From the NCBI GenBank assembly GCA_034433305.1, contig DAOUAM010000039.1, forward strand, positions 81,899-145,898: a DNA stretch of 64,000 bases. Direction: 5' to 3'. This document shows, one piece after another, positions 7,108 through 16,114 of this stretch. The notes beneath the pieces are model-generated. The model made no database searches. It worked only from the letters and a program-made list of their open reading frames with translations, and was not told where the DNA came from. Both the position numbers and the translations under genes were made by a program. This stretch comes from DAOUAM01 sp034433305 (GTDB taxonomy: Bacteria; Chloroflexota; Dehalococcoidia; Lucifugimonadales; DAOUAM01). Positions within the stretch are counted from its first letter, which is position 1. The number at the start of each line of letters is the position of its first letter.

Positions 7108-9808
7108 AGCGAACAGTTTGAAGCTGTGGCCTGGCCAGCCCTATCCCCTGGGCGCGGTCTATGATGGCGTGGGCACCAACTTTTCCCTCTTCTCCGAGCT
7201 AGCCGAGAAGGTGGAGCTGTGCCTGTTCGATGAGGGCGGCAACGAGACGCGCTTTGAGCTGCCGGAGGTCACGGCCTTCTGCTGGCACGGGTACCTGCCC
7301 AACGTCGGCCCCGGCCAGCGCTACGGGTTCCGAGTGTACGGCCCCTGGGAGCCTGACAGGGGCCACCGTTGCAACCCGGCCAAGCTGCTGCTGGACCCCT
7401 ACGCCCGGGCCATCGAGGGCCAGGTCCGCTGGGACGAGGCCGTCTTCCCCTACTGGTTCAATGACCCCGATGGCCCTCCCAACGACCGCGACAGCGCCCC
7501 CTTCGTACCCAGGTCGGTAGTCATCAACCCGTACTTCGACTGGGGCAACGACCGCCATCCCGGGACGCCCTGGCATGAGACCATCATCTACGAAGTCCAC
7601 GTCAAGGGCTTTACCGTCCGGCACCCTGGTGTGCCCCCAGAGCTGCGAGGCACCTACGCGGGCATGGCCCATCCCGTCGCCATCGAGTACCTTACCAGCC
7701 TGGGCGTGACGGCTGTGGAGCTACTGCCAGTCCATCAGTACCTGCACGACTCTCTGCTGCTCCAGCGCGGCCTGCGCAACTACTGGGGCTACAGTTCCAT
7801 TGGCTACCTGGCGCCCCACAACGAGTACTCCAGCAGCGGCCAGCTTGGACAGCAGGTGCAGGAGTTCAAGCAGATGGTCAAGGCCCTGCACGCGGCGGGG
7901 ATCGAAGTCATTCTGGACGTGGTGTATAACCACACCGCGGAGGGCAATCATCTGGGGCCGGTGCTCTGCTTCAAGGGCATAGATAACGCCGCCTATTACC
8001 GCCTGGTGACCGAAAGCCCCAGGTACTACATGGACTACACTGGCACAGGCAACAGCCTGAACATGCGTCACCCCCAGGTGCTACAGCTTATCATGGACTC
8101 GCTGCGCTACTGGGTGCAGGAAATGCACGTGGACGGTTTCCGCTTCGACCTGGCGTCCGCCCTGGCTCGGGAGCTACACGAGGTGGACAGGCTGTCCGCC
8201 TTCTTCGACCTCATCCACCAGGACCCGGTGCTGAACCAGGTCAAGCTTATCGCCGAGCCATGGGACGTGGGGGAAGGCGGCTACCAGGTGGGCAACTTCC
8301 CGCCCAACTGGTCTGAGTGGAACGGCAAGTACCGGGACTGTGTGCGGGACTACTGGCGGGGCAACGACCAGACGCTGGGTGAGTTCGCCTACCGTTTCAC
8401 CGGCAGCCCTGACCTGTACGAGGCCACGGGCAGGCGGCCCTTCGCCAGCATAAACTTTGTGACCGCCCACGACGGCTTTACCCTCCATGACCTGGTCTCC
8501 TATAACGAGAAACATAACGAGGCCAATGGGGAGGACAACCGCGACGGCGAGAGCTATAACCGCTCCTGGGACTGCGGCGCTGAAGGCCCTACCGACGATG
8601 CCCAGGTCAACGCGCTGCGGACGCGGCAGAGGCGCAACTTCCTGGCCACGCTGCTGCTGTCCCAGGGAATACCCATGCTGCTGGGCGGAGACGAAATTGG
8701 CAGGACGCAGCGCGGCAACAACAATGCCTACTGCCAGGACAACGAGCTTTCCTGGTACGACTGGGAAAGCGCCGACTGGGACTTCTCGCAATTTGTGGCG
8801 GACCTGGTGAGGCTGCGCCGCGACCATCCTGTGTTCCGGCGCAGGCGCTACTTCCAGGGCCGGCCCATTCACGGCCAGGGCATCAGCGATGTGCTGTGGT
8901 TCCGTCCCGATGGGGCCGACATGGACGACGAGGCCTGGCAGACCAGCTACGTCAAGTCCCTGGGCGTGTACCTTAACGGCAAGGGCCTGGCCGAGGTGGA
9001 CGCCCGTGGTGGGCCGGTGGTTGACGACAGTTTCTACGTGATGTTCAACGCTCACTACGAGCCTATCCAGTTCACCATCCCTGAGCGGCTCCCCGAGGGC
9101 CGCTGGGTGAAGGTGCTGGACACCAGCGAGGGCCGACCGCCGCGTCTCAAGGCCAGGCAAGGCCCCAGGGCCACCGTGGCGCCAGAGGAGGACGGGATAG
9201 CCCGCGATCTGAGGGAGTACGCCATCCTGGACACTCCCGCCGAGGAGTCCTTCGATAGCATCGCCGCCCTGGCGTCCCAGGTCTGCCAGACGCCACTGGC
9301 CCTCATCAGCTTCATGAATGGCGAGCGGCAGTGGTACAAGGCCAGCGTCGGCCTGGAGCCAGGCCAGTCCCAGGAGAAGAGCTGGTTCTGCGCCCAGACC
9401 GTCCTCGGGGATGATGTCTTCGAGGTCCGTGACGCGGCGGCGGACGAGCGCTTCGCCAGCAGCCCCCTGGTCGTCTCTCCGCCGAAGGTCAGGTTCTACG
9501 CCGGCGCGCCGCTTATCACGCCCCAGGGCCACGCCATCGGCACGCTGTGTGTCATGGACTACGTGCCCAGGGAGCTCACTTCTGAGCAGCGGGACGGCCT
9601 CAAGGCCCTGGGCCGGCAGGTCATCACCCAGCTTGAGCTACGCCGCCAGGTGGTGCGCCTGGCCGAGACGCTGGCGGGTGAGCCTGATGGCGCCAGTGGC
9701 CCGGACCCGGCCCTCGATCTGCCCAGTGCAGGTCTTCAGGTCTTCAGCCGGGGCCAGCAAGCACCGGTGGAGGGACGCTCCCTAGTCCTCCTTCGGCTGG
9801 TGGAGTAA
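7100..9808 (+). CDS. glgX: Glycogen debranching enzyme GlgX with an inserted GAF domain
   Basis: A 902-residue GH13 enzyme that hydrolyses alpha-1,6 branches of glycogen limit dextrins. The N-terminal CBM48 (PGQPYPLGAVYDGVGTNFSLF) is followed by the barrel: VELLPVHQ, DVVYNHTAEG, nucleophile Asp about 350 in GFRFDLASA, acid Glu about 386 in IAEPWDVG, and TAHDGFTLHD. After FTIPERLPEG..WVKVLDTSEG of the C-terminal beta domain, a complete GAF domain appears (about residues 700-860: YAILDTPAEESFD, RQWYKASVGL, WFCAQTVL, VRFYAGAPLI, GTLCVMDYVPREL, VITQLELRRQV). The chain then returns to what looks like the last GlgX strand (about 885-900, EGRSLVLLRL). The frame is open throughout. The start at 7100 is chosen because it overlaps the upstream stop and gives the standard N-terminus. 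Confidence 0.93.
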   Translation: MPEANSLKLWPGQPYPLGAVYDGVGTNFSLFSELAEKVELCLFDEGGNETRFELPEVTAFCWHGYLPNVGPGQRYGFRVYGPWEPDRGHRCNPAKLLLDPYARAIEGQVRWDEAVFPYWFNDPDGPPNDRDSAPFVPRSVVINPYFDWGNDRHPGTPWHETIIYEVHVKGFTVRHPGVPPELRGTYAGMAHPVAIEYLTSLGVTAVELLPVHQYLHDSLLLQRGLRNYWGYSSIGYLAPHNEYSSSGQLGQQVQEFKQMVKALHAAGIEVILDVVYNHTAEGNHLGPVLCFKGIDNAAYYRLVTESPRYYMDYTGTGNSLNMRHPQVLQLIMDSLRYWVQEMHVDGFRFDLASALARELHEVDRLSAFFDLIHQDPVLNQVKLIAEPWDVGEGGYQVGNFPPNWSEWNGKYRDCVRDYWRGNDQTLGEFAYRFTGSPDLYEATGRRPFASINFVTAHDGFTLHDLVSYNEKHNEANGEDNRDGESYNRSWDCGAEGPTDDAQVNALRTRQRRNFLATLLLSQGIPMLLGGDEIGRTQRGNNNAYCQDNELSWYDWESADWDFSQFVADLVRLRRDHPVFRRRRYFQGRPIHGQGISDVLWFRPDGADMDDEAWQTSYVKSLGVYLNGKGLAEVDARGGPVVDDSFYVMFNAHYEPIQFTIPERLPEGRWVKVLDTSEGRPPRLKARQGPRATVAPEEDGIARDLREYAILDTPAEESFDSIAALASQVCQTPLALISFMNGERQWYKASVGLEPGQSQEKSWFCAQTVLGDDVFEVRDAAADERFASSPLVVSPPKVRFYAGAPLITPQGHAIGTLCVMDYVPRELTSEQRDGLKALGRQVITQLELRRQVVRLAETLAGEPDGASGPDPALDLPSAGLQVFSRGQQAPVEGRSLVLLRLVE

Positions 9809-9827
9809 GCCGCAGGCAAGAGCCGCT

Positions 9828-11588
9828 ATGGCCACATTCCGGGTATGGGCGCTCCAGGCAACGAGAGTGGAATTGTCCACAGGGGACAGGCTTGTCCCCA
9901 TGACGGCGGACCTGAGCGGCTGGTGGAGCGCCGACGTGACCTCTGCCGGGCATGGGACTGACTACGCCTTTGTCCTGGACGGCGGCCGGCCGCTACCCGA
10001 CCCGCGCTCCCTATGGCAACCCCAGGGCGTCCACGGCCCATCAAGAGTGGTGGACCACAGCCAGTACTCCTGGCAGTGCCAGCGCTGGCCTGTCACGCCG
10101 CTATCGTCCGCCGTGGTCTATGAGCTGCACGTGGGCACCTTCACGCCCGAGGGCACCTTCGACGGGGCCATCCAGCGGCTGGGCCATCTGGTGGACCTGG
10201 GCGTCACCCACCTCCAGCTCATGCCGGTGGGAGAGTTCTCAGGCGACCGGGGCTGGGGCTACGACGGCGTTGACCTCTACGCGCCCCACCACGCCTACGG
10301 CGGGCCAGATGGCCTCAAGCGCCTGGTGGACGCCTGCCACTCCCGGGGCCTGGCCGTGCTGCTGGACGTGGTCTATAACCACCCAGGCCCCGATGGCAAC
10401 TACCTGGGCCGCTTCGGCCCCTACTTCACTGACCGCTACGCGACCCCCTGGGGCCAGGCCGTCAACTTCGACGGCCCGGGCAGCGAGGAGGTCCGCCGCT
10501 TCGTCTGCGACAACGCCCTCATGTGGCTGCGGGACTACCGCTTCGATGGCCTGCGCATTGATGCCGTCCACGCCATAGTGGACACCTCGGCGGTACACAT
10601 CCTGGAGCAGCTTGCCGCCGAGGTGGACGAGCTTGAGGCCAGGCTGGGGCGGCACCTGACGCTTATCGCCGAGAGCGACCTGAATGACCCCAGGCTGGTC
10701 ACGCCCAGGGAAGCCGGCGGCTATGGCCTGGATGCCCAGTGGAGCGACGACTTCCATCATGCCCTGCACGCGGTGCTGACTGGCGAGCGGGAGGGCTACT
10801 ATGCCGACTTCGGCAGGCTGGCTGACCTGGCCAAGTCCCTCAGGCACGCCTACGTTTACGACGGGCGGTACTCCCGGTTCCGGCGTCGCAGGCACGGCCG
10901 GCCAGTGGTGGGGCTTTCCGGCCACCGCTTCCTGGCCTACCTCCAGGACCACGACCAGATAGGCAACCGCGCCGGCGGCGAGCGTAGCAGCCACCTCATG
11001 AGCACGGGCAGGCTCAAGGTAGCCGCTGCGCTGCTGCTGACCTCGCCCTTCGTGCCCATGCTGTTCCAGGGCGAGGAGTGGGGAGCTTCGACGCCCTTCC
11101 AGTACTTCACCAGCTTCGCCGACCAGGGGCTGGGGCGGGCGGTCAGCGAGGGGCGCCGCCGTGAGTTCGCCGCCTTCAGCTGGGACCCCGAGGACATCCC
11201 GGACCCCCAGGACTCGCGGACTTTCCAGCGCTCCAGGCTCGACTGGGCAGAGCCGGAGCGCCAGCCTCACGCCGGCCTGCTGGACTGGCACCGCCGTCTC
11301 ATCAGGCTGAGGAAGGAGACACCGGAGCTGACCAGCGGCAGGCTGGAGATTGTGCAGGTCGCCTTCGATGAGACCGACCAGTGGCTCTCGGTGACGCGGC
11401 ACCCGGTAGTGGTCGCCTGCAACCTGGCCGGGCATGCCCAGGCCGTGCCCATCCCCCACGGCCAGCCTCCCCAGGTCCTCCTGGCCTCTACTCCCGACAT
11501 CGGCTTCAAGGACCAGGGCATACTGCTACCACCGGACACGGTGGCGGTGCTGCGGCTGTCGCCGGCGCCCATGCCGTCGCCACCGTAG
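9828..11588 (+). CDS. treZ: Malto-oligosyltrehalose trehalohydrolase TreZ
   Basis: A 586-residue GH13 enzyme that releases trehalose from maltooligosyl-trehalose. Seen: N-terminal CBM48-like domain (FRVWALQATRVEL, ADLSGWWSADV), PLPDPRSLWQPQGVHGPS which is characteristic of TreZ, then MPVGEFSGDRGWGYDGVD, DVVYNHPGPDGNYL, catalytic Asp in DGLRIDAVHAI, Glu in LIAESDLNDPRL and Asp in LQDHDQIGNRA. It starts 19 bases after glgX and closes the operon. TreY, which makes its substrate, is not in the window. The stop lies six bases from the end of the convergent Ehr operon. Confidence 0.95.
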   Translation: MATFRVWALQATRVELSTGDRLVPMTADLSGWWSADVTSAGHGTDYAFVLDGGRPLPDPRSLWQPQGVHGPSRVVDHSQYSWQCQRWPVTPLSSAVVYELHVGTFTPEGTFDGAIQRLGHLVDLGVTHLQLMPVGEFSGDRGWGYDGVDLYAPHHAYGGPDGLKRLVDACHSRGLAVLLDVVYNHPGPDGNYLGRFGPYFTDRYATPWGQAVNFDGPGSEEVRRFVCDNALMWLRDYRFDGLRIDAVHAIVDTSAVHILEQLAAEVDELEARLGRHLTLIAESDLNDPRLVTPREAGGYGLDAQWSDDFHHALHAVLTGEREGYYADFGRLADLAKSLRHAYVYDGRYSRFRRRRHGRPVVGLSGHRFLAYLQDHDQIGNRAGGERSSHLMSTGRLKVAAALLLTSPFVPMLFQGEEWGASTPFQYFTSFADQGLGRAVSEGRRREFAAFSWDPEDIPDPQDSRTFQRSRLDWAEPERQPHAGLLDWHRRLIRLRKETPELTSGRLEIVQVAFDETDQWLSVTRHPVVVACNLAGHAQAVPIPHGQPPQVLLASTPDIGFKDQGILLPPDTVAVLRLSPAPMPSPP

Positions 11589-11594
11589 GCGGTG

Positions 11595-12365
11595 CTAGCG
11601 CTGGCCCGCCTCGATGCGGCCCAGCAGGCGCAGCAGGCCGTCCAGGATGGTCAACGGGTGGGGCGGGCAGCCGGGCACGTACAGGTCCACGGGGACGACG
11701 GAGTCCGCGCCGTTGTGTACCTGGGGGTGGTCGCGGAAAGGCCCGCCGGAGATGGCGCAGCTACCCACGGCTATGACCAGCCTGGGCGGCGGCACGGCGG
11801 CGTAGGTCTTTTCCAGGGCCAGCCGCATGTTGTGCGGCACCGGCCCGGTGATGAGCAGCCCGTCGGCGTGCCGGGGCGAAGCCACTATCTGGATGCCGAA
11901 GCGTCCTATGTCGAAGACGATGGTGCCCAGCACGTTGACGTCGGCCTCGCAGCCGTTGCAGCCGCCGGCGCTGACCTGCCTTAGCTTCAGCGAGCGGCCA
12001 AAGAGGGCGCGCGTTTTCCTGTCCAGCGCCTCCGCCAGTCCCAGGCCCTCCTGGTCCAGCACCAGCGCCTCGCGGGTGCGCACAGCCATCCGGTAGTCCT
12101 GCGTGTACTGGATGGCGCCCTCAGGGCAGGCCTCCACGCACTCGGTGCAGAAGACGCAGCGGCCCAGGTCTATGCGCGGCCCTTTCGGCCCGATGGACAC
12201 CGCCTCCACGGGGCAGGCGTCCACGCACTCCCGGCACCCGGCGGGGCACTTGGACGCGTCAATGCGCGGCAGGCCGCGATAGCGCTGGGGAAGCCTCGGC
12301 GCCTCGGCGGGGAACGGTATGGTCCGGTGCCCCTGGTGTAATCGCTCGCTCCATTGCTTGAGCAT
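11595..12365 (-). CDS. Ehr complex: fused 2[4Fe-4S] ferredoxin (HyfH-like) and NuoB/HyfI-like subunit
   Basis: A 256-residue peripheral subunit joining two proteins that are separate in hydrogenase 4 and complex I. Residues 35-82 form a bacterial ferredoxin domain; the second motif is the normal CVFCTECVEACP, while the first is CPAGCRECVDACP with one extra residue (Cys40-x3-Cys44). From about residue 130 comes the NuoB/HyfI domain: GGCNGCEADV (Cys136, Cys139), AVGSCAISGG and VPGCPPHPL, enough to carry the terminal [4Fe-4S] cluster. It is the last gene of a six-gene minus-strand operon, 29 bases after the large-subunit gene. It should pass electrons through three clusters to the NuoD/HyfG-like partner. 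Confidence 0.88.
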   Translation of the reverse strand: MLKQWSERLHQGHRTIPFPAEAPRLPQRYRGLPRIDASKCPAGCRECVDACPVEAVSIGPKGPRIDLGRCVFCTECVEACPEGAIQYTQDYRMAVRTREALVLDQEGLGLAEALDRKTRALFGRSLKLRQVSAGGCNGCEADVNVLGTIVFDIGRFGIQIVASPRHADGLLITGPVPHNMRLALEKTYAAVPPPRLVIAVGSCAISGGPFRDHPQVHNGADSVVPVDLYVPGCPPHPLTILDGLLRLLGRIEAGQR

Positions 12366-12394
12366 TCAGTCCCCTCCGGAGAGTGCGCCGTGCG

Positions 12395-13918
12395 TCACAG
12401 GTCGAAGCCGCAATAGGACAGGTTGAAGCTCTTGTTGCACAGCGGGAAGTCGGATATCTGCTGGCCGCGCAGCGCCAGGGCCAAGGCCGTCCAGTTGTGG
12501 AAGGACGGGTCGGTGACCTTGTAGCGGGCGAAGCGGCCGCTGGCGTCGGTCACCGCCACGTGGACGGTCTCCCCGCGCCAGCCCTCCACCAGGGACACGG
12601 CCAGCCGGCCGGGCGCAGGCGGCGGGCAGGGAGTCCTGACCGGCCCGGCGGGCAGGCTGCGTAGCTGCTCCCGCACGAAGGCGATGGAGCGCTCTATCTC
12701 CAGCTTCCGCACCATGGCGCGGGCCAGCACGTCGCCGTTGCGCCAGACCGCCACGGGCACGCTGGCCTTGCGGTACCAGCCCGATGGATGGTCCGCCCGC
12801 ATGTCCAGCGGCAGGCCTGCCGCCCGCGCGGCCATGCCCACGATGCCCAGGTCGCGGCACGCCTCAGCGGACACCGGGCCGGTGCCCTCCAGGCGCGCCA
12901 TCACCGAGGGCGTCTCGAAGAACAGGTCCACGGCGCCCGTGACGTCCCGCGCGGCCTGCTCCAGCCTTGATAGAAGCTCCTCTGTCAGCTTTGCGTCCAC
13001 GTCGAAGGCCACACCGCCAGGCCGCACCAGGCCGCGCCCGAAGCGGCTGCCGCACACCAGCGCCGTCATGTTCAGGAAGTCGCCGCGCAGGCGGCCGCAG
13101 AAGGATGCCGTGGGCAGGAAGCCGACGTCGTTGGCCAGGGCGCCCATGTCCCCCACGTGGTTGGCCAGCCGCTCCAGCTCAAGGGCCACCGCCCGCAGCG
13201 CCTGCGCCCGTGGGGGCGCCTCGACGCCGCCCAGGGCCTCCAGGGCCTGGCAGTAGGCCGTGGCGTGGCCGATGGTGGTGTCGCCAGCGACTACCTCCAT
13301 CTGCACCATGGTGCGCCGGTGTGGGCCGCCCACCAGCGCCTCCTCCACGCCTCGGTGCTGGTAGCCCAGGTGGATCTCCAGGTGGTACACCACCTCGCCG
13401 TGGCACTGGAACCGGAAGTGTCCAGGCTCGATGACGCCGGCGTGGACGGGGCCGACGGCCACCTCGTGGACCTCTTCCCCGCTCATGGCGAAGAAGGGGT
13501 ACTCCGGCGCTGGCGGGCCGGCGCTGCCGTTCCCCTGGTCTTGGCCGAAGGTGTGGGCGCGCACCGGCTTCAGCCAGGGGTGGCCTTCGGGCACGACGCC
13601 CAGTTGCTCCCAGACCTCACGCTCGAACATGTGGGCCTGCGGGCAGTCCGGCGTCAGCGACGGAAAGCCCTCGCGGACCTCCGTCGCCAGGGCCGACAGG
13701 CTGTGCCCCGCGTCGTTGGCCATGACCGCGTAGAGCCGGACGGCGCCCGACTCCAGCCTCTGCCCGAAGAAACTGGCGATGCGCTCACCGCGGCCCACGG
13801 CGGCCCGGATGGCCTCGCGGAAGGCGCCCACGTCCATCTGCGGCACCGAGCGCAGGTCAACGGCCTGGGGATTGGCAATGGCAGTGGTGATAGTCTGTTC
13901 CATGGGAGTCCTGTTCAT
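12395..13918 (-). CDS. Ehr complex: NuoCD/HyfG-like large subunit lacking the Ni-Fe ligands
   Basis: A 507-residue protein with an N-terminal 30-kDa-type (NuoC) domain and a C-terminal 49-kDa/hydrogenase large-subunit (NuoD) domain. Where group 4 [NiFe] hydrogenases have CGxCGFAHS, this protein has GDTTIGHATAY (residues 212-222). Where they have DPCxxC near the C-terminus it has DPSFHNW (470-476). All four nickel-coordinating cysteines are therefore missing, so it should not be a hydrogenase. The C-terminus SDFPLCNKSFNLSYCGFDL resembles the energy-converting-hydrogenase-related (Ehr) branch. It sits four bases after the HyfF-like gene. Its substrate is unknown. Confidence 0.88.
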   Translation of the reverse strand: MNRTPMEQTITTAIANPQAVDLRSVPQMDVGAFREAIRAAVGRGERIASFFGQRLESGAVRLYAVMANDAGHSLSALATEVREGFPSLTPDCPQAHMFEREVWEQLGVVPEGHPWLKPVRAHTFGQDQGNGSAGPPAPEYPFFAMSGEEVHEVAVGPVHAGVIEPGHFRFQCHGEVVYHLEIHLGYQHRGVEEALVGGPHRRTMVQMEVVAGDTTIGHATAYCQALEALGGVEAPPRAQALRAVALELERLANHVGDMGALANDVGFLPTASFCGRLRGDFLNMTALVCGSRFGRGLVRPGGVAFDVDAKLTEELLSRLEQAARDVTGAVDLFFETPSVMARLEGTGPVSAEACRDLGIVGMAARAAGLPLDMRADHPSGWYRKASVPVAVWRNGDVLARAMVRKLEIERSIAFVREQLRSLPAGPVRTPCPPPAPGRLAVSLVEGWRGETVHVAVTDASGRFARYKVTDPSFHNWTALALALRGQQISDFPLCNKSFNLSYCGFDL

Positions 13919-13921
13919 GGC

Positions 13922-15394
13922 CTAGCCGCCTCCCAGCAGGCCAGCGGCGTCGTCCAGGGCTTCGGCCAGCCCAGGAGGCAGGTAGATGCCCAGCAAGAGC
14001 GCGCCCAGGGCCAGCGCGGCCGGCGGCAGCACCGCCAGCACAGCCTCGCCCCGGGTAGTGGCGTGGATGCCCCATGGCTCGCCCTGGGCCATCCTCAGCA
14101 CGATGGCCGCCATACTGACAAAGACCACGGCCAGCAGCGCCAGGTACAGCGCCGACGCCACCACGTGGCCCTGCTGGATGCCGGCCTGGAGGATGGTGTA
14201 CTCGCTGAGGAAGGAGCCGAAGGGCGGCGAGCCGGCCACCGCCAGGAACCCGGCGGTCCACAGCGCGCCTGATACGGGCAGCAGCCGCAGCATGCCGCGC
14301 ACGCCCCGCACCGAGGTTGTCCGGTAGGCGGCCAGCACGTTGCCGGCCACCAGGAACAGCAGCCCCTTGGCCAGCGAGTGGTTGACGGCGTGGAACATGG
14401 CCCCGAAGGTGGCCGCGCCGCCGATGCCCACGCCCAGGGCCAGGATGCCCATGTGCTCCACGCTGGAGTAAGCCAGCATGCGCTTGTAGTCCGTCTGCCG
14501 GATGATGAACACGGCGGCCACTGCCATGGACACCAGCCCGAAGGCGATGAGCAGGTCCTGGACGAACTCGCCCTCGCCGGCGGCCACGCTCACCTGGAAC
14601 GTCCGCAGGATGCCCACGAAGGCGCAGTTCAGCAGCGCCCCGGACATGAGCGCCGACACCAGGGACGGCGACTCGCTGTGGGCATCGGGCAGCCAGGTGT
14701 GGAAGGGGGCCAGGCCCATCTTGGTGCCGTAGCCCACCAGCAGCAGCAGGAAGGCCGCCTTCAGCCAGGTCTTGTCCAGCCGGCCCCCGGCGGCGATCAG
14801 CCCTTCCAGGGTCAGGGGCGCGGCGCTGCCGCCGCCGTCGGATGCGGCCACGGCCAGGAAGAAGGTCCCCAGCAGCGCCAGAGCGATGCCCACCGAGCAG
14901 ATGAGCAGGTACTTCCACGTGGCCTCCAGGGAGCGGTGATGGCGGTGGAAGTAGATGAGCGGCGCGCTGGCCAGCGTCGTCGCCTCCACGGCGACCCACA
15001 GCAGGCCCAGGTGGTGGCTCAGGGTGACCAGGCTCATGGCCGCCAGGAACAGCAGCATGCAGCCCACGAAGACGCGCTCGGGGGCGTTGGAGAACAGCGT
15101 GCCCTCCACCCAGTCGGGCCGGGGCGTGCGCACCTCGCGGTGCAGGTAGCCCACGGCGTAGATGGACGCGGCGAAGAACAGCACGCTGGCTATCGCCAGG
15201 AACAGCAGCCCCAGCGCATCGGCCTGAAGCAGGCCGTCCAGCACAGGCCCCGGCTGCCGGGCGAGGCTGGCGGCCACCAGGGCCAGGTGCACGGTGGCCG
15301 CCGCAACCAGGATAGCCCGCTGGGGCCTCTCCCACTTGATGGCGAAGGCCAGCACTCCGGCCAGGGCAGGGACAAGTACCAGTGCAAGCACCAT
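13922..15394 (-). CDS. hyfF: Ehr complex: proton/ion-translocating membrane subunit, HyfF/NuoN-like
   Basis: A 490-residue antiporter-like subunit with about 14 hydrophobic helices. Family marks are AVEATTLASAPLIYFHRHHRSLEA (broken TM region), GTKMGLAPFHTWLPDAHSES, and TDYKRMLAYSSVEHMGILALG, the standard lysine- and histidine-bearing segments of the Nuo/Mrp/Hyf channel family. HyfF-type lengths are close to this. It is four bases upstream of the large-subunit gene, consistent with one transcript. Confidence 0.88.
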   Translation of the reverse strand: MVLALVLVPALAGVLAFAIKWERPQRAILVAAATVHLALVAASLARQPGPVLDGLLQADALGLLFLAIASVLFFAASIYAVGYLHREVRTPRPDWVEGTLFSNAPERVFVGCMLLFLAAMSLVTLSHHLGLLWVAVEATTLASAPLIYFHRHHRSLEATWKYLLICSVGIALALLGTFFLAVAASDGGGSAAPLTLEGLIAAGGRLDKTWLKAAFLLLLVGYGTKMGLAPFHTWLPDAHSESPSLVSALMSGALLNCAFVGILRTFQVSVAAGEGEFVQDLLIAFGLVSMAVAAVFIIRQTDYKRMLAYSSVEHMGILALGVGIGGAATFGAMFHAVNHSLAKGLLFLVAGNVLAAYRTTSVRGVRGMLRLLPVSGALWTAGFLAVAGSPPFGSFLSEYTILQAGIQQGHVVASALYLALLAVVFVSMAAIVLRMAQGEPWGIHATTRGEAVLAVLPPAALALGALLLGIYLPPGLAEALDDAAGLLGGG

Positions 15395-15406
15395 AGCTAA
15401 CGCTAC

Positions 15407-16114
15407 CTAGTCTTCCGAAGACCCGTTCTGGTGGACCACGCCGAAGGGCCACCGCCAGCGCGAGCCTTCCAGGTCGCGCAACTGGCGCAGCCTGTCGGCG
15501 TCTATGTGGTCGAACTCGCGGCTGATCTGGTAGATGGTGATGCCCATGACGAAGACCGCCACGAACAGGTCCAGCAGCACGCCCGTCTCCACCAGCGCCG
15601 GCAGGTCGGTGACCAGCGCCAGGCTGAAGACGAAGATGCCGTTCTCCAGCACCAGGTAGCCCAGCACCTGCGTCACCGCCTTGCGCCGGGTCACCAGAAG
15701 CAGCAGGCCCACGAATACCGTCGCCAGGGACACCGGCACCAGCAGCCGGGAGTCCGTCTCGTGGGGCAGCGGCAGCAGGCCGGACAGGCTGAAGGCCACG
15801 CCCAGGGCCACCGCGCCCAGCACCAGCGACAGAGTGAAGCCGACATATGGCTCTATCTCTCGCTGCACGTCGGCCCGCCGCATGGACTTGAAGATGAGCC
15901 AGGGGAACACAAGCCCCTTCAGCAAGATGCTCAGGGCCGCCAGGGCCGCGAGCCTTGCCGTCAAGTCCTCCAGGTCGGTGACGATGAGCAGCACGCCCAC
16001 CGTTATGCCCTGGGCCGCCACAATCCTGGTGCAGGTGTTCAGCCTGCCGGTGGCCAGCGTCGCCAGGGCCAGCAGCACCACCAGCATGAGCAAAAAGTCC
16101 ACGGCCTGTCCCAT
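15407..16114 (-). CDS. hyfE: Ehr complex: HyfE-like membrane subunit
   Basis: A 235-residue integral membrane protein with six to seven helices, matching HyfE (N-terminal part NuoK-like) in size and position. Seen: LLMLVVLLALATLATGRLN at the N-terminus, KGLVFPWLIFKSMRRADVQRE between helices, and the late segment YLVLENGIFVFSLAL, in which the conserved Glu of the NuoK/HyfE type (YLVLENG) is present. The C-terminus is a soluble tail. It is translated one base after the HyfC-like gene and 12 bases before the HyfF-like gene. Confidence 0.87.
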   Translation of the reverse strand: MGQAVDFLLMLVVLLALATLATGRLNTCTRIVAAQGITVGVLLIVTDLEDLTARLAALAALSILLKGLVFPWLIFKSMRRADVQREIEPYVGFTLSLVLGAVALGVAFSLSGLLPLPHETDSRLLVPVSLATVFVGLLLLVTRRKAVTQVLGYLVLENGIFVFSLALVTDLPALVETGVLLDLFVAVFVMGITIYQISREFDHIDADRLRQLRDLEGSRWRWPFGVVHQNGSSED

